From assembly GCF_022678645.1 (NCBI RefSeq), contig NZ_JALBWV010000031.1, positions 1 to 64,000 on the forward strand: a DNA stretch of 64,000 nt. Reading direction: 5' to 3'. How positions within the stretch are numbered: position 1 is the first letter of the stretch; each line of letters opens with the position of its first letter. The notes below the pieces were generated by a model that was not told where the DNA came from, ran no database searches, and saw nothing but the letters and a program-made list of their open reading frames with translations. This DNA is from Saccharopolyspora soli (GTDB lineage: Bacteria > Actinomycetota > Actinomycetes > Mycobacteriales > Pseudonocardiaceae). Positions 45,011 through 53,903 of the stretch are shown piece by piece. A program made the position numbers and the translations under genes.

Positions 45011-46672
45011 TCACCCTACGTCCGGAATTGCCGGTCCGAGCAGATCGTCGGCGTCGACGATCCGGTATGCGTAGCCCTGTTCGGCGAGGAAGCGCTGGCG
45101 GTGCGCCGCGTAGTCGGTGTCCAGGGTGTCCCGCGCGACCACGGAGTAGAAGTGCGCCTGTCGGCGTTCCGCCTTCGGCCGCAGCAGCCGACCGAGCCGC
45201 TGCGCCTCCTCCTGCCGCGAGCCGAAGGTGCCGGAGACCTGCACCGCGACCGAAGCCTCCGGCAGGTCGATGGAGAAGTTCGCCACCTTCGACACCACGA
45301 GCCGCTTGACCTCGCCGCGCCGGAAGGCGTCGAACAGCGCCTCGCGCTCCTTGTTCTTCGTGGAACCCTCCACGATCGGCGCGTCCAGCGCCTCGCCCAA
45401 CTCGTGCAGTTGGTCCAGGTAGGCGCCGATGACCAGGGCGGGCTCGCCCGGATGCCGGTCCAGGATCGCCTTCACCACCGGGGCCTTGGTGCGCGCCGTC
45501 GAGCACATCTTGTAGCGCTCGTCGGCGTCCGCCGTGGCGTACTCCAGCCGCTCGTTGTCCGTCAGCGTCACGCGGACTTCGACGCACTCGGCCGGGGCGA
45601 TCCAGCCCTGCGCCTCGATGTCCTTCCACGGCGCGTCGTAGCGCTTGGGCCCGATCAGCGAGAACACGTCCCCCTCCCGGCCGTCCTCGCGGACCAGGGT
45701 GGCGGTCAGCCCGAGGCGTCGCCGCGACTGCAGGTCGGCGGTCATCCGGAACACCGGTGCGGGCAGCAGGTGCACCTCGTCGTAGACCACCAGTCCCCAG
45801 TCGCGGGAGTCGAACAGCTCCAGGTGCTTGTACTCGCCCTTGGACCGGCGGGTGATCACCTGGTAGGTCGCGATGGTGACCGGCCGGATCTCCTTCTTCT
45901 CCCCGGAGTACTCGCCGATCTCGTCCTCGGTCAGCGAGGTCCGCTCGATCAGCTCGCGCTTCCACTGCCGCCCAGCGACCGTGTTGGTGACCAGGATCAA
46001 CGTGGTGGCCTGCGCCTCGGCCATCGCCGCCGCGCCGACCAGCGTCTTGCCCGCGCCGCAGGGCAGCACCACGACACCCGAACCACCGGCCCAGAACGAC
46101 TGCACCGCCTGCTGCTGGTATTCGCGCAGCTTCCAGCCGTTCTCCCGCAGGCTGATCGGATGGGCTTCGCCGTCGACGTAACCGGCCAGGTCCTCGGCGG
46201 GCCAACCGACCTTGAGCAGCATCTGCTTGAGCCGACCGCGCTCGCTGGGGTGCACCACGACGGTGTCGTCGTCGACGCGGGCGCCCAGCATCGGGTTGAT
46301 CTTCTTGTTCCGCAGGATCTCTTCCAGCACCGCGCGGTCCAGCGAGTTCAGCACCAGACCGTGCGCCGGGTCGTTGACCAGCTGCAGACGGCCGAAGCGA
46401 CCCATCGTCTCCACGATGTCCACCAGCAGCGGCTGCGGCACGGGGTAGCGCGAGTAGCGCACCAGCGCGTCCACCACCTGCTCGGCGTCGTGCCCGGCGG
46501 CGCGCGCGTTCCACAGCGCGAGCGGGGTGATCCGGTAGGTGTGCACGTGCTCCGGGGCGCGCTCCAGCTCGGCGAACGGGGCGATGGCGGTGCGCGCCTC
46601 GTCGGCGAGGTCGTGCTCGACCTCAAGCAGCAGGGTTTTGTCGGACTGGACGATCAGGGGTCCGTCGGTCAC
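45011..46672 (-). CDS. XPB-type DNA repair helicase
   Basis: 553-aa SF2 DNA helicase of the bacterial XPB family, the ERCC3 homologue; mycobacterial XPB is a 3'-5' helicase. The N-terminal ~200 residues contain the damage-recognition region. VVLPCGAGKTLVG is Walker A, YDEVHLLPAPVF the DEVH box, GLTATLVREDG motif III, and RQEEAQRLGRLLRPK motif VI. GTG at 46672 gives TDGPLIVQSDKTLLLEVEHD, matching mycobacterial starts; the 39-codon upstream extension is not conserved. It is minus strand, downstream of the sensor-kinase operon; a shared motif lies ~100 bp upstream. Confidence 0.93.
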   Translation of the reverse strand: MTDGPLIVQSDKTLLLEVEHDLADEARTAIAPFAELERAPEHVHTYRITPLALWNARAAGHDAEQVVDALVRYSRYPVPQPLLVDIVETMGRFGRLQLVNDPAHGLVLNSLDRAVLEEILRNKKINPMLGARVDDDTVVVHPSERGRLKQMLLKVGWPAEDLAGYVDGEAHPISLRENGWKLREYQQQAVQSFWAGGSGVVVLPCGAGKTLVGAAAMAEAQATTLILVTNTVAGRQWKRELIERTSLTEDEIGEYSGEKKEIRPVTIATYQVITRRSKGEYKHLELFDSRDWGLVVYDEVHLLPAPVFRMTADLQSRRRLGLTATLVREDGREGDVFSLIGPKRYDAPWKDIEAQGWIAPAECVEVRVTLTDNERLEYATADADERYKMCSTARTKAPVVKAILDRHPGEPALVIGAYLDQLHELGEALDAPIVEGSTKNKEREALFDAFRRGEVKRLVVSKVANFSIDLPEASVAVQVSGTFGSRQEEAQRLGRLLRPKAERRQAHFYSVVARDTLDTDYAAHRQRFLAEQGYAYRIVDADDLLGPAIPDVG

Positions 46673-46769
46673 GGGTGCGCAGCTCCCTCGGGTCGGACGG
46701 CTTTCTTCGCAGGTGATCAGCGGTGCCGGGGCATCGGCCAGACTCCGGGCCCAGTATTCCACCGCCGCC

Positions 46770-46794
46770 GTTATCACCCGTCCGGGCACTGGGT
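46770..46794 (-). promoter_or_regulatory. 25-nt motif upstream of XPB, copy 1
   Basis: GTTATCACCCGTCCGGGCACTGGGT (read on +), 23 of 25 identical to 51437-51461. Inside is CCCG-N2-CGGG, an inverted repeat. On the minus strand, in the direction of the XPB gene, it ends in GGGTGATAAC, so GATAAC could be a -10. It lies ~100 bp upstream of the XPB start. Confidence 0.5.
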
Positions 46795-46849
46795 ACCGAG
46801 TGGGTGACGTGCTTCACCGCGCCGGGTCCGCAGCGCTCGGGCGCGGGGT

Positions 46850-48052
46850 TCAGCGAGCGGGCAGGACCAACCGCAGGGCGGTGCCGCCGACGTCCGGGCT
46901 CCGGGCCGACACGGACCCGCCGTGCCGTGCCGCGATCTCGCTGACCAGCGCCAACCCGAGGCCGTAGCGTCGGGTTCGGCCATCGGTGGTTCCGGACCCC
47001 GAGGCGAACCGGTCGAACAGCGTCGGCAGGATCGTGGGATCGATGCCGGGGCCGTCATCGACGACCTCGACGAACGTCGAGCGCGCGTCGGTGCCGAGCA
47101 CCACCCGCACCTCGCTGCGGGCGTGTCGGATCGCGTTGTCCAGCAATGCGTTCAGCGCGCGCAGCAGACCCGCGTCGAAGCCGATGACCTCGATTGGTCC
47201 GGCTGCCTCGAGCCGCACGGACACCCCCTGCCGCTCCGCCTCCGGAGCGGCGGCGGCCACCGCGTGCGCGGCGAGTTCGGTGAGGGCCACCGGTCGGCGG
47301 GGCATCTCGCCGCGCGGGTCCGCCGCCAGCAGCAGGTCTTCGAGGATCGTCGCGAGCCGGTCGGCATCCGCGACCAGACCATCCACATCGCTGCGGACGC
47401 GGTCCGGGGCGGATCGGTCGAGTCTCCGGCGGATCAACTGGGCGCGGGTGCTCAACAGGGTCAGCGGGGTGCGCAGTTCATGGCTCGCATCGGCCACGAA
47501 ACGGCGTTGCAGCGCCAGGGATTCCGCCAGGGGAGCCACGGCGCGCCGACCCAGCCACGCGCCTGCGAGGCCCGCGAGCACCAGGCCCACGCCCCCTGCG
47601 ACGGCCAGCGCCTGGAGGATGCGGAAGCGTTCGGCGTGCGCTTCGCGCAGGTCCAGCACCGCTTGCACGACATTGGGCCCCTGCTGCTGGGTGCGGACGT
47701 AGTACTCGCGCCCCGCCACCACGACGTCGGCCGACCGCGCCATGTGGTCCTGAGCGGTCTGCCGAAGCGCTTCCTCGTCGGGGAACCCGCGCGGCAGCCC
47801 CGGGGACGCCTGCTCCCGATCCGCCGAGCGCACCACCAGCCACACACCAGCGGGCGGGTCGGTGACGTCGTCGATGCGAGCGGTGGCGGTACTCAGCAGC
47901 TCATCCCGCGCCCGGTGCTGGTTGTGCACCACGACCAGGAGCGTGACAGCGGCTAGCAGCAACACCGCGACGGCCACCGCGGCCGCGGTCTGCAGGCCGA
48001 GACGCAGCTGCGCCCGGCGCAGCATCGCGGCGTCGGTGGACCGGGCCGTCAC
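46850..48052 (-). CDS. Two-component sensor histidine kinase
   Basis: 400-aa membrane histidine kinase. TM1 is at ~21-43 and TM2 at ~146-166, enclosing a ~100-residue outer sensor region. HisKA has FVADASHELRTPL with the phosphorylated His at ~181. The HATPase has LDNAIRHARSE (N box), VDDGPGIDP (G1), FDRF and YGLGLALVSEIAARHGG (G2). GTG start at 48052 overlaps the response-regulator stop by 4 bp (GTGA), so they are coupled. Last gene of the operon containing the flavoreductase, FMN-binding protein and ApbE, so the signal is probably redox or envelope-linked. Confidence 0.92.
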   Translation of the reverse strand: MTARSTDAAMLRRAQLRLGLQTAAAVAVAVLLLAAVTLLVVVHNQHRARDELLSTATARIDDVTDPPAGVWLVVRSADREQASPGLPRGFPDEEALRQTAQDHMARSADVVVAGREYYVRTQQQGPNVVQAVLDLREAHAERFRILQALAVAGGVGLVLAGLAGAWLGRRAVAPLAESLALQRRFVADASHELRTPLTLLSTRAQLIRRRLDRSAPDRVRSDVDGLVADADRLATILEDLLLAADPRGEMPRRPVALTELAAHAVAAAAPEAERQGVSVRLEAAGPIEVIGFDAGLLRALNALLDNAIRHARSEVRVVLGTDARSTFVEVVDDGPGIDPTILPTLFDRFASGSGTTDGRTRRYGLGLALVSEIAARHGGSVSARSPDVGGTALRLVLPAR

Positions 48053-48729
48053 CTGGATCGCCCCAGCTGGTATCCGAGGCCGCGCACCGTGTCCACGATG
48101 CGTTTGCCGAGCTTGCGCCGCAGGTAGTGCACGTAGGTGTCCACGACGACCGGGCTCCCGGCACCGTCGAAGACCAGCCGCAGCAGGTCGTCGCGGCTGA
48201 AAACCTGCCGCGGCCGGGTGGCGAGCAAGGCGAGCAGCGCGCATTCCCGCTCCGACAACCGCACCGGCTCGCGCGCCGGGCCGGTGGCCATCCGGCTGTC
48301 CAGGTCGAGGCGGCCGTCCGGCAGCGGTACGGACCGCGCGGTGTCGAGGTGCCTGCGCCGCAGGGCTCGCAGGCGGGCCAGGAGTTCGTCGATGTCGAAG
48401 GGCTTGGGCAGGTAGTCCTCCGCCCCGGCGTCCAGCCCGGCCACCCGGTCCGCCGGGTTGCCCAGCGCGGACAGCACGAGCGCGGGCGTCGTCACGCCCC
48501 TCGCGCGCAGGCGGGTGAGCAGGTCGAGGCCGTCGAGAGCGGGCAGCCCGCGATCGAGCACGATCACGTCGTAGCCCCGGGTGAGCCCGAGGTGCAGTCC
48601 ACGCTGACCGTCGGCTGCCGCGTCGAGGGCGTAGCCTTCCTCGCCCAGCAGCGAGGTCAGCATCTCGGCGAGCTCCGGGTCGTCCTCGACCAGCAGCAGC
48701 CGCGGTGGTGCGTCAGCTGCCGGATCCAT
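48049..48729 (-). CDS. OmpR-family response regulator
   Basis: 226-aa DNA-binding response regulator. Receiver domain (1-~125): LLLVEDDPE acidic pocket, phospho-acceptor Asp59 in VIVLDRGLP, and YLPKPFDIDELLARL with the conserved Lys. The winged-helix DNA-binding domain (~140-225) has LSERECALLALLATRP and VVDTYVHYLRRKLG. It overlaps the kinase by 4 bp and the ApbE gene by 17 bp. It could bind the CCCG-N2-CGGG motif upstream of the operon, though this is a guess. Confidence 0.93.
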   Translation of the reverse strand: MDPAADAPPRLLLVEDDPELAEMLTSLLGEEGYALDAAADGQRGLHLGLTRGYDVIVLDRGLPALDGLDLLTRLRARGVTTPALVLSALGNPADRVAGLDAGAEDYLPKPFDIDELLARLRALRRRHLDTARSVPLPDGRLDLDSRMATGPAREPVRLSERECALLALLATRPRQVFSRDDLLRLVFDGAGSPVVVDTYVHYLRRKLGKRIVDTVRGLGYQLGRSR

Positions 48730-49525
48730 GACGCCATTCTGTCGCCAGGAGTTCCGGGGTAACTACCGGCTCGTCGAGCAGCGACGATCGGTGCACCTGG
48801 CGCTCGGCGTCGACGGCGAACACCAGGCAGCCGGGCCGTGACGCGGCCCATGCGATGCCGTCGACGCCCATCGCGAACGCGGCGGTCGAGACCGCGTCCG
48901 CAGTGGTCAGGTCGGGGGCCAGCACGGTGAGGCTCAGCAGCTCGCGTGCTGGGTGGCCGGTGCGGCCGTCGATGATGTGGGCGCCGCGCTCGTAGCTGCC
49001 GGAGGTGGCGACCGCGCAGTCGCGCACGTCGAAGACCGCGCACACCTGGTGCGCGATCTCGGGGTGCCGGATGCCCACCCGCCAAGCGCGGCCGGGCTCG
49101 GCCTCGCCGACGGCGAGCACGTCCCCTCCGGCGTTGAGGCAGAACTGGTCGGCCCCCGCCCTGCGCAGCAGCTCCCCGGCCCGCTGCACGGCCCATCCCT
49201 TCACCACCCCGCAGGGGTCGAAGCGACGCCCCGGCAGCCAGGCGCGGAACGCCCCGCCGCTGTCCTGTTCGTAGCGCATGCAGAGGTCGACGATCTCGAT
49301 GAGTTCGGCACTGGCGCGCGCGGGCGTCGCCGGGTCACCGCCGCACAGCCGGACCTCGCTGCCGTCCCGGAAGGGGCTGAACCTGCGATCCACCTCGCGC
49401 AGCCAGTCGAAGGCTCGCGACGCGGCGGCGAGCACCGCTGGCGCGGTCGACCGCACGTCCATCGAGATCGGCAGACCCATGATGTGCTCCACGCGTCGGA
49501 GTCGGGAGCCCGATCCGCTTGCCAC
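48713..49525 (-). CDS. apbE: FAD:protein FMN transferase ApbE
   Basis: 270-aa flavin transferase that covalently attaches FMN to threonine in S/T-G-A-T-type motifs of exported proteins. Features: MGLPISMDVRST start, DRRFSPFRDGSEV, FDPCGVVKGWAVQRAGELL (FAD site), FCLNAGGDVLAVGE, and TSGSYERGAHIIDGRTGHPA, all diagnostic of ApbE. No signal peptide or lipobox is visible. It overlaps the response regulator by 17 bp and starts 2 bp after the stop of the FMN-binding gene, whose SGAT site it presumably flavinylates. Confidence 0.92.
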   Translation of the reverse strand: MASGSGSRLRRVEHIMGLPISMDVRSTAPAVLAAASRAFDWLREVDRRFSPFRDGSEVRLCGGDPATPARASAELIEIVDLCMRYEQDSGGAFRAWLPGRRFDPCGVVKGWAVQRAGELLRRAGADQFCLNAGGDVLAVGEAEPGRAWRVGIRHPEIAHQVCAVFDVRDCAVATSGSYERGAHIIDGRTGHPARELLSLTVLAPDLTTADAVSTAAFAMGVDGIAWAASRPGCLVFAVDAERQVHRSSLLDEPVVTPELLATEWRHGSGS

Positions 49526-49527
49526 GC

Positions 49528-49950
49528 CTACCCACCCCGGGCGTCGATAGCGGCCTGCAGGGACGTGGCGTATGCCTCGCTGGTGGTGGTGGCGCCGGAC
49601 ACCGCGTCGAGGTTCGCGCTCTGCGCCCGCAGCGCTTCCTGCCGCAACGTCGGAGCGGCTCTGCTGGCGATCCGCTTGCTGTGCCGGTCGGCGGGCTCGG
49701 TGATCAGCTGGACGTCGGTGATCTTGGCGCCGACGAACATCACCCGCACCTGGTAGGGCCCGTACTCGGTCCGCACCAGCGAGCCGTCCACGGACTTGCC
49801 GACGTCCCCGGCCGAACTCGGGGGAGCCGCGCTCGCGTCGGATTGCGGGGCTGGGGACGCGCGCATCGCCGCGTCGCTGCTCGGCTGGTAGCGCACCAGT
49901 GGGAACAACCCCGCGACCGCGAGGGCCAGGATCGCGCCGAAACGCCGCAT
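49528..49950 (-). CDS. Exported FMN-binding (flavinylated) domain protein
   Basis: 140-aa protein. The N-terminus is a short signal/anchor (RRFGAILALAVAGLFPLV), followed by an Ala/Ser/Pro linker (~25-50). Residues ~55-138 form the FMN_bind domain found in RnfG and NqrC, ending with DAVSGATTTSEAYATS. In SGATT the Thr is the expected covalent FMN attachment site. ATG is set by GAGGAG 8 bp upstream. Between the flavoreductase and ApbE genes, with 11 bp and 2 bp spacing, forming one operon for moving electrons outside the membrane. Confidence 0.88.
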   Translation of the reverse strand: MRRFGAILALAVAGLFPLVRYQPSSDAAMRASPAPQSDASAAPPSSAGDVGKSVDGSLVRTEYGPYQVRVMFVGAKITDVQLITEPADRHSKRIASRAAPTLRQEALRAQSANLDAVSGATTTSEAYATSLQAAIDARGG

Positions 49951-49961
49951 TTCATCACTCC

Positions 49962-51374
49962 TCAGACTGCGAAGGCGAATCGCTCGGTGTGGCATTGGGC
50001 ACGCGGCACGCCCAGGGCGCGCAGCGCGCCGAGTACCGCGTCGGTCATGCCGGGCGGGCCGCAGAGGAAGACGTCGCGGTGCCGGAGGCCGGGCACCAGG
50101 GCGGCGAGGTGTTGCGGCCCCATGATGGGCCCGTGGGGGCCGATCGCGGTGGCGGGACCGATCACGACGTGCAGCCGCGCCCCGGCCCGGTGCGCCAGCC
50201 ACTGCAACTCCGACACCAGCACCGCATCCCGTTGGTCGCGGACGCGGTAGAGCACGACGACGTCCTGGCAGGTCTGGGAGATCTCCTCTAGCAGCGCGCG
50301 GATCGGCGTCACCCCGACACCGCCACCGATCAGCAGGACTCCCGAACGGGTTCGCTGCTCGGCGGTGAACGCGCCGTAGGGACCAGTTGCGAGAACCCGA
50401 GTTCCCACGCGCAGGTTCCGCACCGCGGCGCTGCCGTCGCCGAGTGCTTTCACCGTGATGCGCAACGTCCTCCCGTCCGGCATCGCCGAAAGCGAATACG
50501 GATGCGCCTGCGCCCAAAGGCCCTTCGCGAGGAACCGCCACCGGAAGAACTGCCCGGCCCTCGCGGGCAGCCGGTCCAGTCGCCGACCGCCGATGTGGAC
50601 CGACACCACGTCAGGGCTCTCCGGGACCACCGCCAGCACCCGGGTGTCGTGCCGCGCCGTCCGCCACAGCGGCAGGAGGAACCGGAACACGAGCACCGCG
50701 CCGAGGGCCGCGCCGTAGAGGGTCCACCAGTAGGCCCGGCCGATCGGGCTGCCCACGAAATCGTTGCCGATCGTCACCTGGTGCAGGAAGCCGAGCAGGA
50801 CCACCAGGTAGGCGCCGAGGTGCAGGAAATGCCAAGTCTCGTAGCGCATCCGCCGACGGATGGCGCGCGCGGAGGTTGCGCCGACCACGACGAGCAGGCC
50901 CGTGCCCGCGGCGGCCAGCAGCAGGTCCTGGGTTTCGAACAGCAGTGATCCGAACTCCGACAGCACCGGGCTGCGGTCCTGCTCGGCGTACCCGACCACG
51001 ATCAGCACGACATGCGCCAGCACCAGCCAGAGGACCCAGGTGCCCGTCCACCGGTGCCAGCTCGTGAGCCGGTCCATGCCGAGCCGCCGCTCCAGCCAGG
51101 GCACCCGCGCGATGAGCACCAGTTGGAGCACCAGGGCCAACGCGCCGCCGAGACCGGTCAACCGGCCCAGCGCCAGCACCAAGCCGTGCGGGCCGGTCAG
51201 CGCACCCGCCTCGCCGCCGAGCAGGAAGAGGTCCACGACCCACATCCCGTTGAGCGCCAGCAAGGCCCGAAGCCACCACTGCGCGTTGCCTGTCCTGGTC
51301 TTGCACCGCTGCGATCGCACGTCGCCGAGTTTCGGCCGCATTTCTGGGAAGAACTTTGGAACCGCGCCGGACAA
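49962..51374 (-). CDS. Membrane ferric-reductase-like flavoreductase
   Basis: 470-aa fusion. The N-terminal half has six or so helices (residues ~35-245) with ferric-reductase-like heme/quinone His residues (SWHRWTGTWVLWLVLAHVVL and WHFLHLGAYLVVLLGFLHQV). The C-terminal half is a ferredoxin-NADP+ reductase fold: AHPYSLSAMPDGRTL is the FAD R-x-Y-S-type site (A-H-P-Y-S), VLLIGGGVGVTPIRAL binds NAD(P), and VFLCGPPGM is the end motif. It would take electrons from cytosolic NAD(P)H through membrane heme. The start is TTG 51374 or ATG 51341; neither has a good ribosome site. First gene of the operon. Confidence 0.87.
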   Translation of the reverse strand: MSGAVPKFFPEMRPKLGDVRSQRCKTRTGNAQWWLRALLALNGMWVVDLFLLGGEAGALTGPHGLVLALGRLTGLGGALALVLQLVLIARVPWLERRLGMDRLTSWHRWTGTWVLWLVLAHVVLIVVGYAEQDRSPVLSEFGSLLFETQDLLLAAAGTGLLVVVGATSARAIRRRMRYETWHFLHLGAYLVVLLGFLHQVTIGNDFVGSPIGRAYWWTLYGAALGAVLVFRFLLPLWRTARHDTRVLAVVPESPDVVSVHIGGRRLDRLPARAGQFFRWRFLAKGLWAQAHPYSLSAMPDGRTLRITVKALGDGSAAVRNLRVGTRVLATGPYGAFTAEQRTRSGVLLIGGGVGVTPIRALLEEISQTCQDVVVLYRVRDQRDAVLVSELQWLAHRAGARLHVVIGPATAIGPHGPIMGPQHLAALVPGLRHRDVFLCGPPGMTDAVLGALRALGVPRAQCHTERFAFAV

Positions 51375-51436
51375 CCGGCTCGGCCGCGTGGGCGTGCTGC
51401 GGTGACCACGCTTCCAGGGCGTGCTTCGCAGTTGTC

Positions 51437-51461
51437 GTTATCACCCGTTCGGGCAATGGGT
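51437..51461 (-). promoter_or_regulatory. 25-nt motif upstream of flavoreductase operon, copy 2
   Basis: GTTATCACCCGTTCGGGCAATGGGT (read on +) with the same CCCG-N2-CGGG core as 46770-46794. In the direction of the operon it ends GGGTGATAAC. It lies ~65-95 bp upstream of the flavoreductase start, and also ~55 bp upstream of the divergent Cys-rich protein gene. Confidence 0.5.
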
Positions 51462-51513
51462 CCTGGGTTGGCTCGGCTAAGTTGCTCGTTGCGCAGAGAA
51501 AAACGGAGGAGCA

Positions 51514-52188
51514 GTGAGCTATCCACCGCAGGATCCGCACGGGGCGCAATCCGGTCCCTACGGATCGCAGTCGGGTCAGTACGGATCGGGGCCGTATCCC
51601 TCCGGGGCGTATCCGTCGGGCCCGTATCCGCCGCCAGCCAGCGGCTCGGACGACTTCTGGCGGCACGTCGCGGGCAACCAGCCCCCGATGCCCCCGAAGA
51701 AGAGCCGCACCGGACTCATCATCACCCTGGTCAGCGTCGGCGCGGTGGTGCTGATCGCGGGCCTGGTGACGGTCGTCCTGGTGCTCGTCAACAGCGGGGC
51801 CGGTCGCATCGAGGCCGGGGACTGCATGTCGCTGGTCAGTGAGCGCGGCGGCGAGATGAGCGCCGCGGACTGCGGTTCCGCGGAATCGGACTACCAGGTC
51901 ATGGAGGTCCACCAGGGGCAGAACCACGACGTCTGCCAGGACAACTACAGCAACGTCGTTAACGACCAGACGTATTGCATCGTGCTGGACGTCAAGGTCG
52001 GCGACTGCATGACGTCCTTCCAGGAGTCGGAGGACGTCCTGCCATTGAAGATCGACTGCGGCCGGGCCGAGGACCAGGTGACCAAGGTCGTCGAGAGCAG
52101 CGACCCGGAGAGCGTCTGCCAGGAGAACGAGGGCTACTACGTCTTCGCCAACCGCACCGTCTGCTTCGGCGACGTGCGGGGCGCTTGA
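51514..52188 (+). CDS. LppU/SCO3897-like anchored Cys-rich protein, paralogue 1
   Basis: 224-aa bitopic protein. Residues ~1-65 are Gly/Pro/Tyr/Ser-rich (repeats of the PYPSG type). One membrane helix (~67-90, LIITLVSVGAVVLIAGLVTV) is followed by a duplicated extracytoplasmic domain with GDCMS...DCGSAESDYQV and GDCMT...DCGRAEDQVTK and six or more cysteines, likely disulfide bonded. Similar to a mycobacterial LppU-type lipoprotein family but helix-anchored. GTG at 51514 follows GGAGGAG. A second copy of the family lies at 54003 on the other side of the permease. Confidence 0.75.
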   Translation: MSYPPQDPHGAQSGPYGSQSGQYGSGPYPSGAYPSGPYPPPASGSDDFWRHVAGNQPPMPPKKSRTGLIITLVSVGAVVLIAGLVTVVLVLVNSGAGRIEAGDCMSLVSERGGEMSAADCGSAESDYQVMEVHQGQNHDVCQDNYSNVVNDQTYCIVLDVKVGDCMTSFQESEDVLPLKIDCGRAEDQVTKVVESSDPESVCQENEGYYVFANRTVCFGDVRGA

Positions 52189-52205
52189 GCCGACCAGGTT
52201 CGAGG

Positions 52206-53759
52206 TCACTTCGCGGCCGGACTCCCGTCGCCGCTGACGATGGGCGGCACCGGGGTGTCCGCGGTGGGCACCCACCGCGGACCGCGCGGGCCGAAGACAT
52301 CGCGGGGTTCGGGGAAGACCACGAGCAGCGCGAGGTACAGGCTCGCCGAGAGCGCGACGGAAAGCGGCAGGCTGATGTCGGTGCCACCGGCGAGGTCGCC
52401 GAGCGGGCCGACGAACTGCCCTGGGATGTTGACGAAGGCCAGGGCGACGGCGGCGGACAACAGCCAGGCCGACAGCCCTCGCCAGTTCCAGCCCCGGCGG
52501 AACCAGTAGCGCCCGCCGCGCTGCCGCCGGTTGAAGACCTGCAGGGCGTCGGGGTCGTACCAGCCGCGCCGGGTCACGTAGCCCAGCATCATCACGACCA
52601 TCCACGGGGCGGTGCAGGTGACCACCAGCACCGCGAAGGTGGAGATGCTCTGCACCACGTCGAACCCGAATCGGCCGACGAAGATCAGCGCGATGGTGAG
52701 CGTGCCGACGAATAGCGTGGCCTGCACCCGCGAGAAGCGCGGGAACACGCTGGCGAAGTCCAACCCGGTGCCGTACAGGGCGGTCGTCCCGGTCGAAAGG
52801 CCGCCGATCAGCGCGATCAGGCACAGCGGGCCGAAGTACCAGGCGGGTGCGGTCGCGAGCAGCCCGCCCACGTAGTTGGGCGCGGAGCCGTGCAGGTACT
52901 GCGGCGCCGACACGGCGATCACCGTCGCGGTGGCGAGCCCGAAGACGAACGGCACGATGGTGGCCAGTTGGGCGAACAACGCCGCCGCGACGACCCGCGG
53001 GCGAGGCGTGTCGGCGGGGATGTAGCGCGACCAATCACCCAGGAATGCCCCGAAGGAGATCGGGTTGGCGAGCACGATCAGCGCCGACCCGACGAACGCG
53101 GGCCAGAACCCCGGGCTGTCCGAGCCACCGAACGAACCGGGGTAGGACGGGTCGAAGGCGGTGGCGAAGGCCAGCAGCCCCAGCACGAACATCGCGGTGG
53201 CCGCCAGCACGGCGATCTTGTTGACCAGCAACATGAATCGGAACCCGTACAGGCAGATCACCAGCACGAGGACCGCGAACAGCCCGTAGGCCACGGCGAA
53301 CGACGGGACGGACTCGGGCAGGCCGAGCAGGCGGTTCGCGGTGCCCACCAGCGCATCTCCCGAGCTCCACACGGAGATCGCGAAGAACGTCACGGCGGTG
53401 AGCAGGGACAGGAACGATCCGACGACGCGGCCGTGCACACCGAGGTGCGCCGAGGACGAGACCGCGTTGTTGGTGCCGTTGACCGGCCCGAACACCGCCA
53501 TCGGGCAGAGCACCAGCGATCCGATGAGCAGTCCCGACACCGTCGCGGCCAATCCCTGCCAGAAGGAGAGCCCGAACAGGATCGGGAAGGCGCCGAGCAC
53601 CGCGGTCGAGAAGGTGTTCGCCCCGCCGAAGCACAATCGGAACAGGTCGAGAGGCGCCGCGGTCCGTTCGTCGTCCGGGATCCGTTCCACGCCGCGTTGT
53701 TCGACTTCGGTCACCCGAGGCGCCGTTTTCCCCACCGCGGCCGCATTTCCGTTGGCCAT
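52206..53759 (-). CDS. NCS1-family purine/pyrimidine permease
   Basis: 517-aa transporter with twelve hydrophobic helices, of the nucleobase:cation symporter-1 family (cytosine, allantoin, hydantoin and related). The conserved N-terminal RLCFGGANTFSTAVLGAFPI and the FGPVNGTNNAVSSSAHLGVHGR segment mark NCS1. AFLGDWSRYIP and GGLSTGTTALYGTG are typical later motifs. The exact substrate cannot be told. No catabolic genes for nucleobases are next to it. The gene is on the minus strand between two paralogous Cys-rich protein genes. Confidence 0.88.
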   Translation of the reverse strand: MANGNAAAVGKTAPRVTEVEQRGVERIPDDERTAAPLDLFRLCFGGANTFSTAVLGAFPILFGLSFWQGLAATVSGLLIGSLVLCPMAVFGPVNGTNNAVSSSAHLGVHGRVVGSFLSLLTAVTFFAISVWSSGDALVGTANRLLGLPESVPSFAVAYGLFAVLVLVICLYGFRFMLLVNKIAVLAATAMFVLGLLAFATAFDPSYPGSFGGSDSPGFWPAFVGSALIVLANPISFGAFLGDWSRYIPADTPRPRVVAAALFAQLATIVPFVFGLATATVIAVSAPQYLHGSAPNYVGGLLATAPAWYFGPLCLIALIGGLSTGTTALYGTGLDFASVFPRFSRVQATLFVGTLTIALIFVGRFGFDVVQSISTFAVLVVTCTAPWMVVMMLGYVTRRGWYDPDALQVFNRRQRGGRYWFRRGWNWRGLSAWLLSAAVALAFVNIPGQFVGPLGDLAGGTDISLPLSVALSASLYLALLVVFPEPRDVFGPRGPRWVPTADTPVPPIVSGDGSPAAK

Positions 53760-53903
53760 GCCCTGTCCTCCACCGGTCCTGCCAAGTGATCAGGAGAGCG
53801 TGGACCACGCGGGGGCGAATAACCAGCATTCGAACCTCCAACAGCGAATCGCCGCGTTGGACGAAAGCACAACGCCCGCCACCGGCGGGAGTCCGCCCGA
53901 GTT

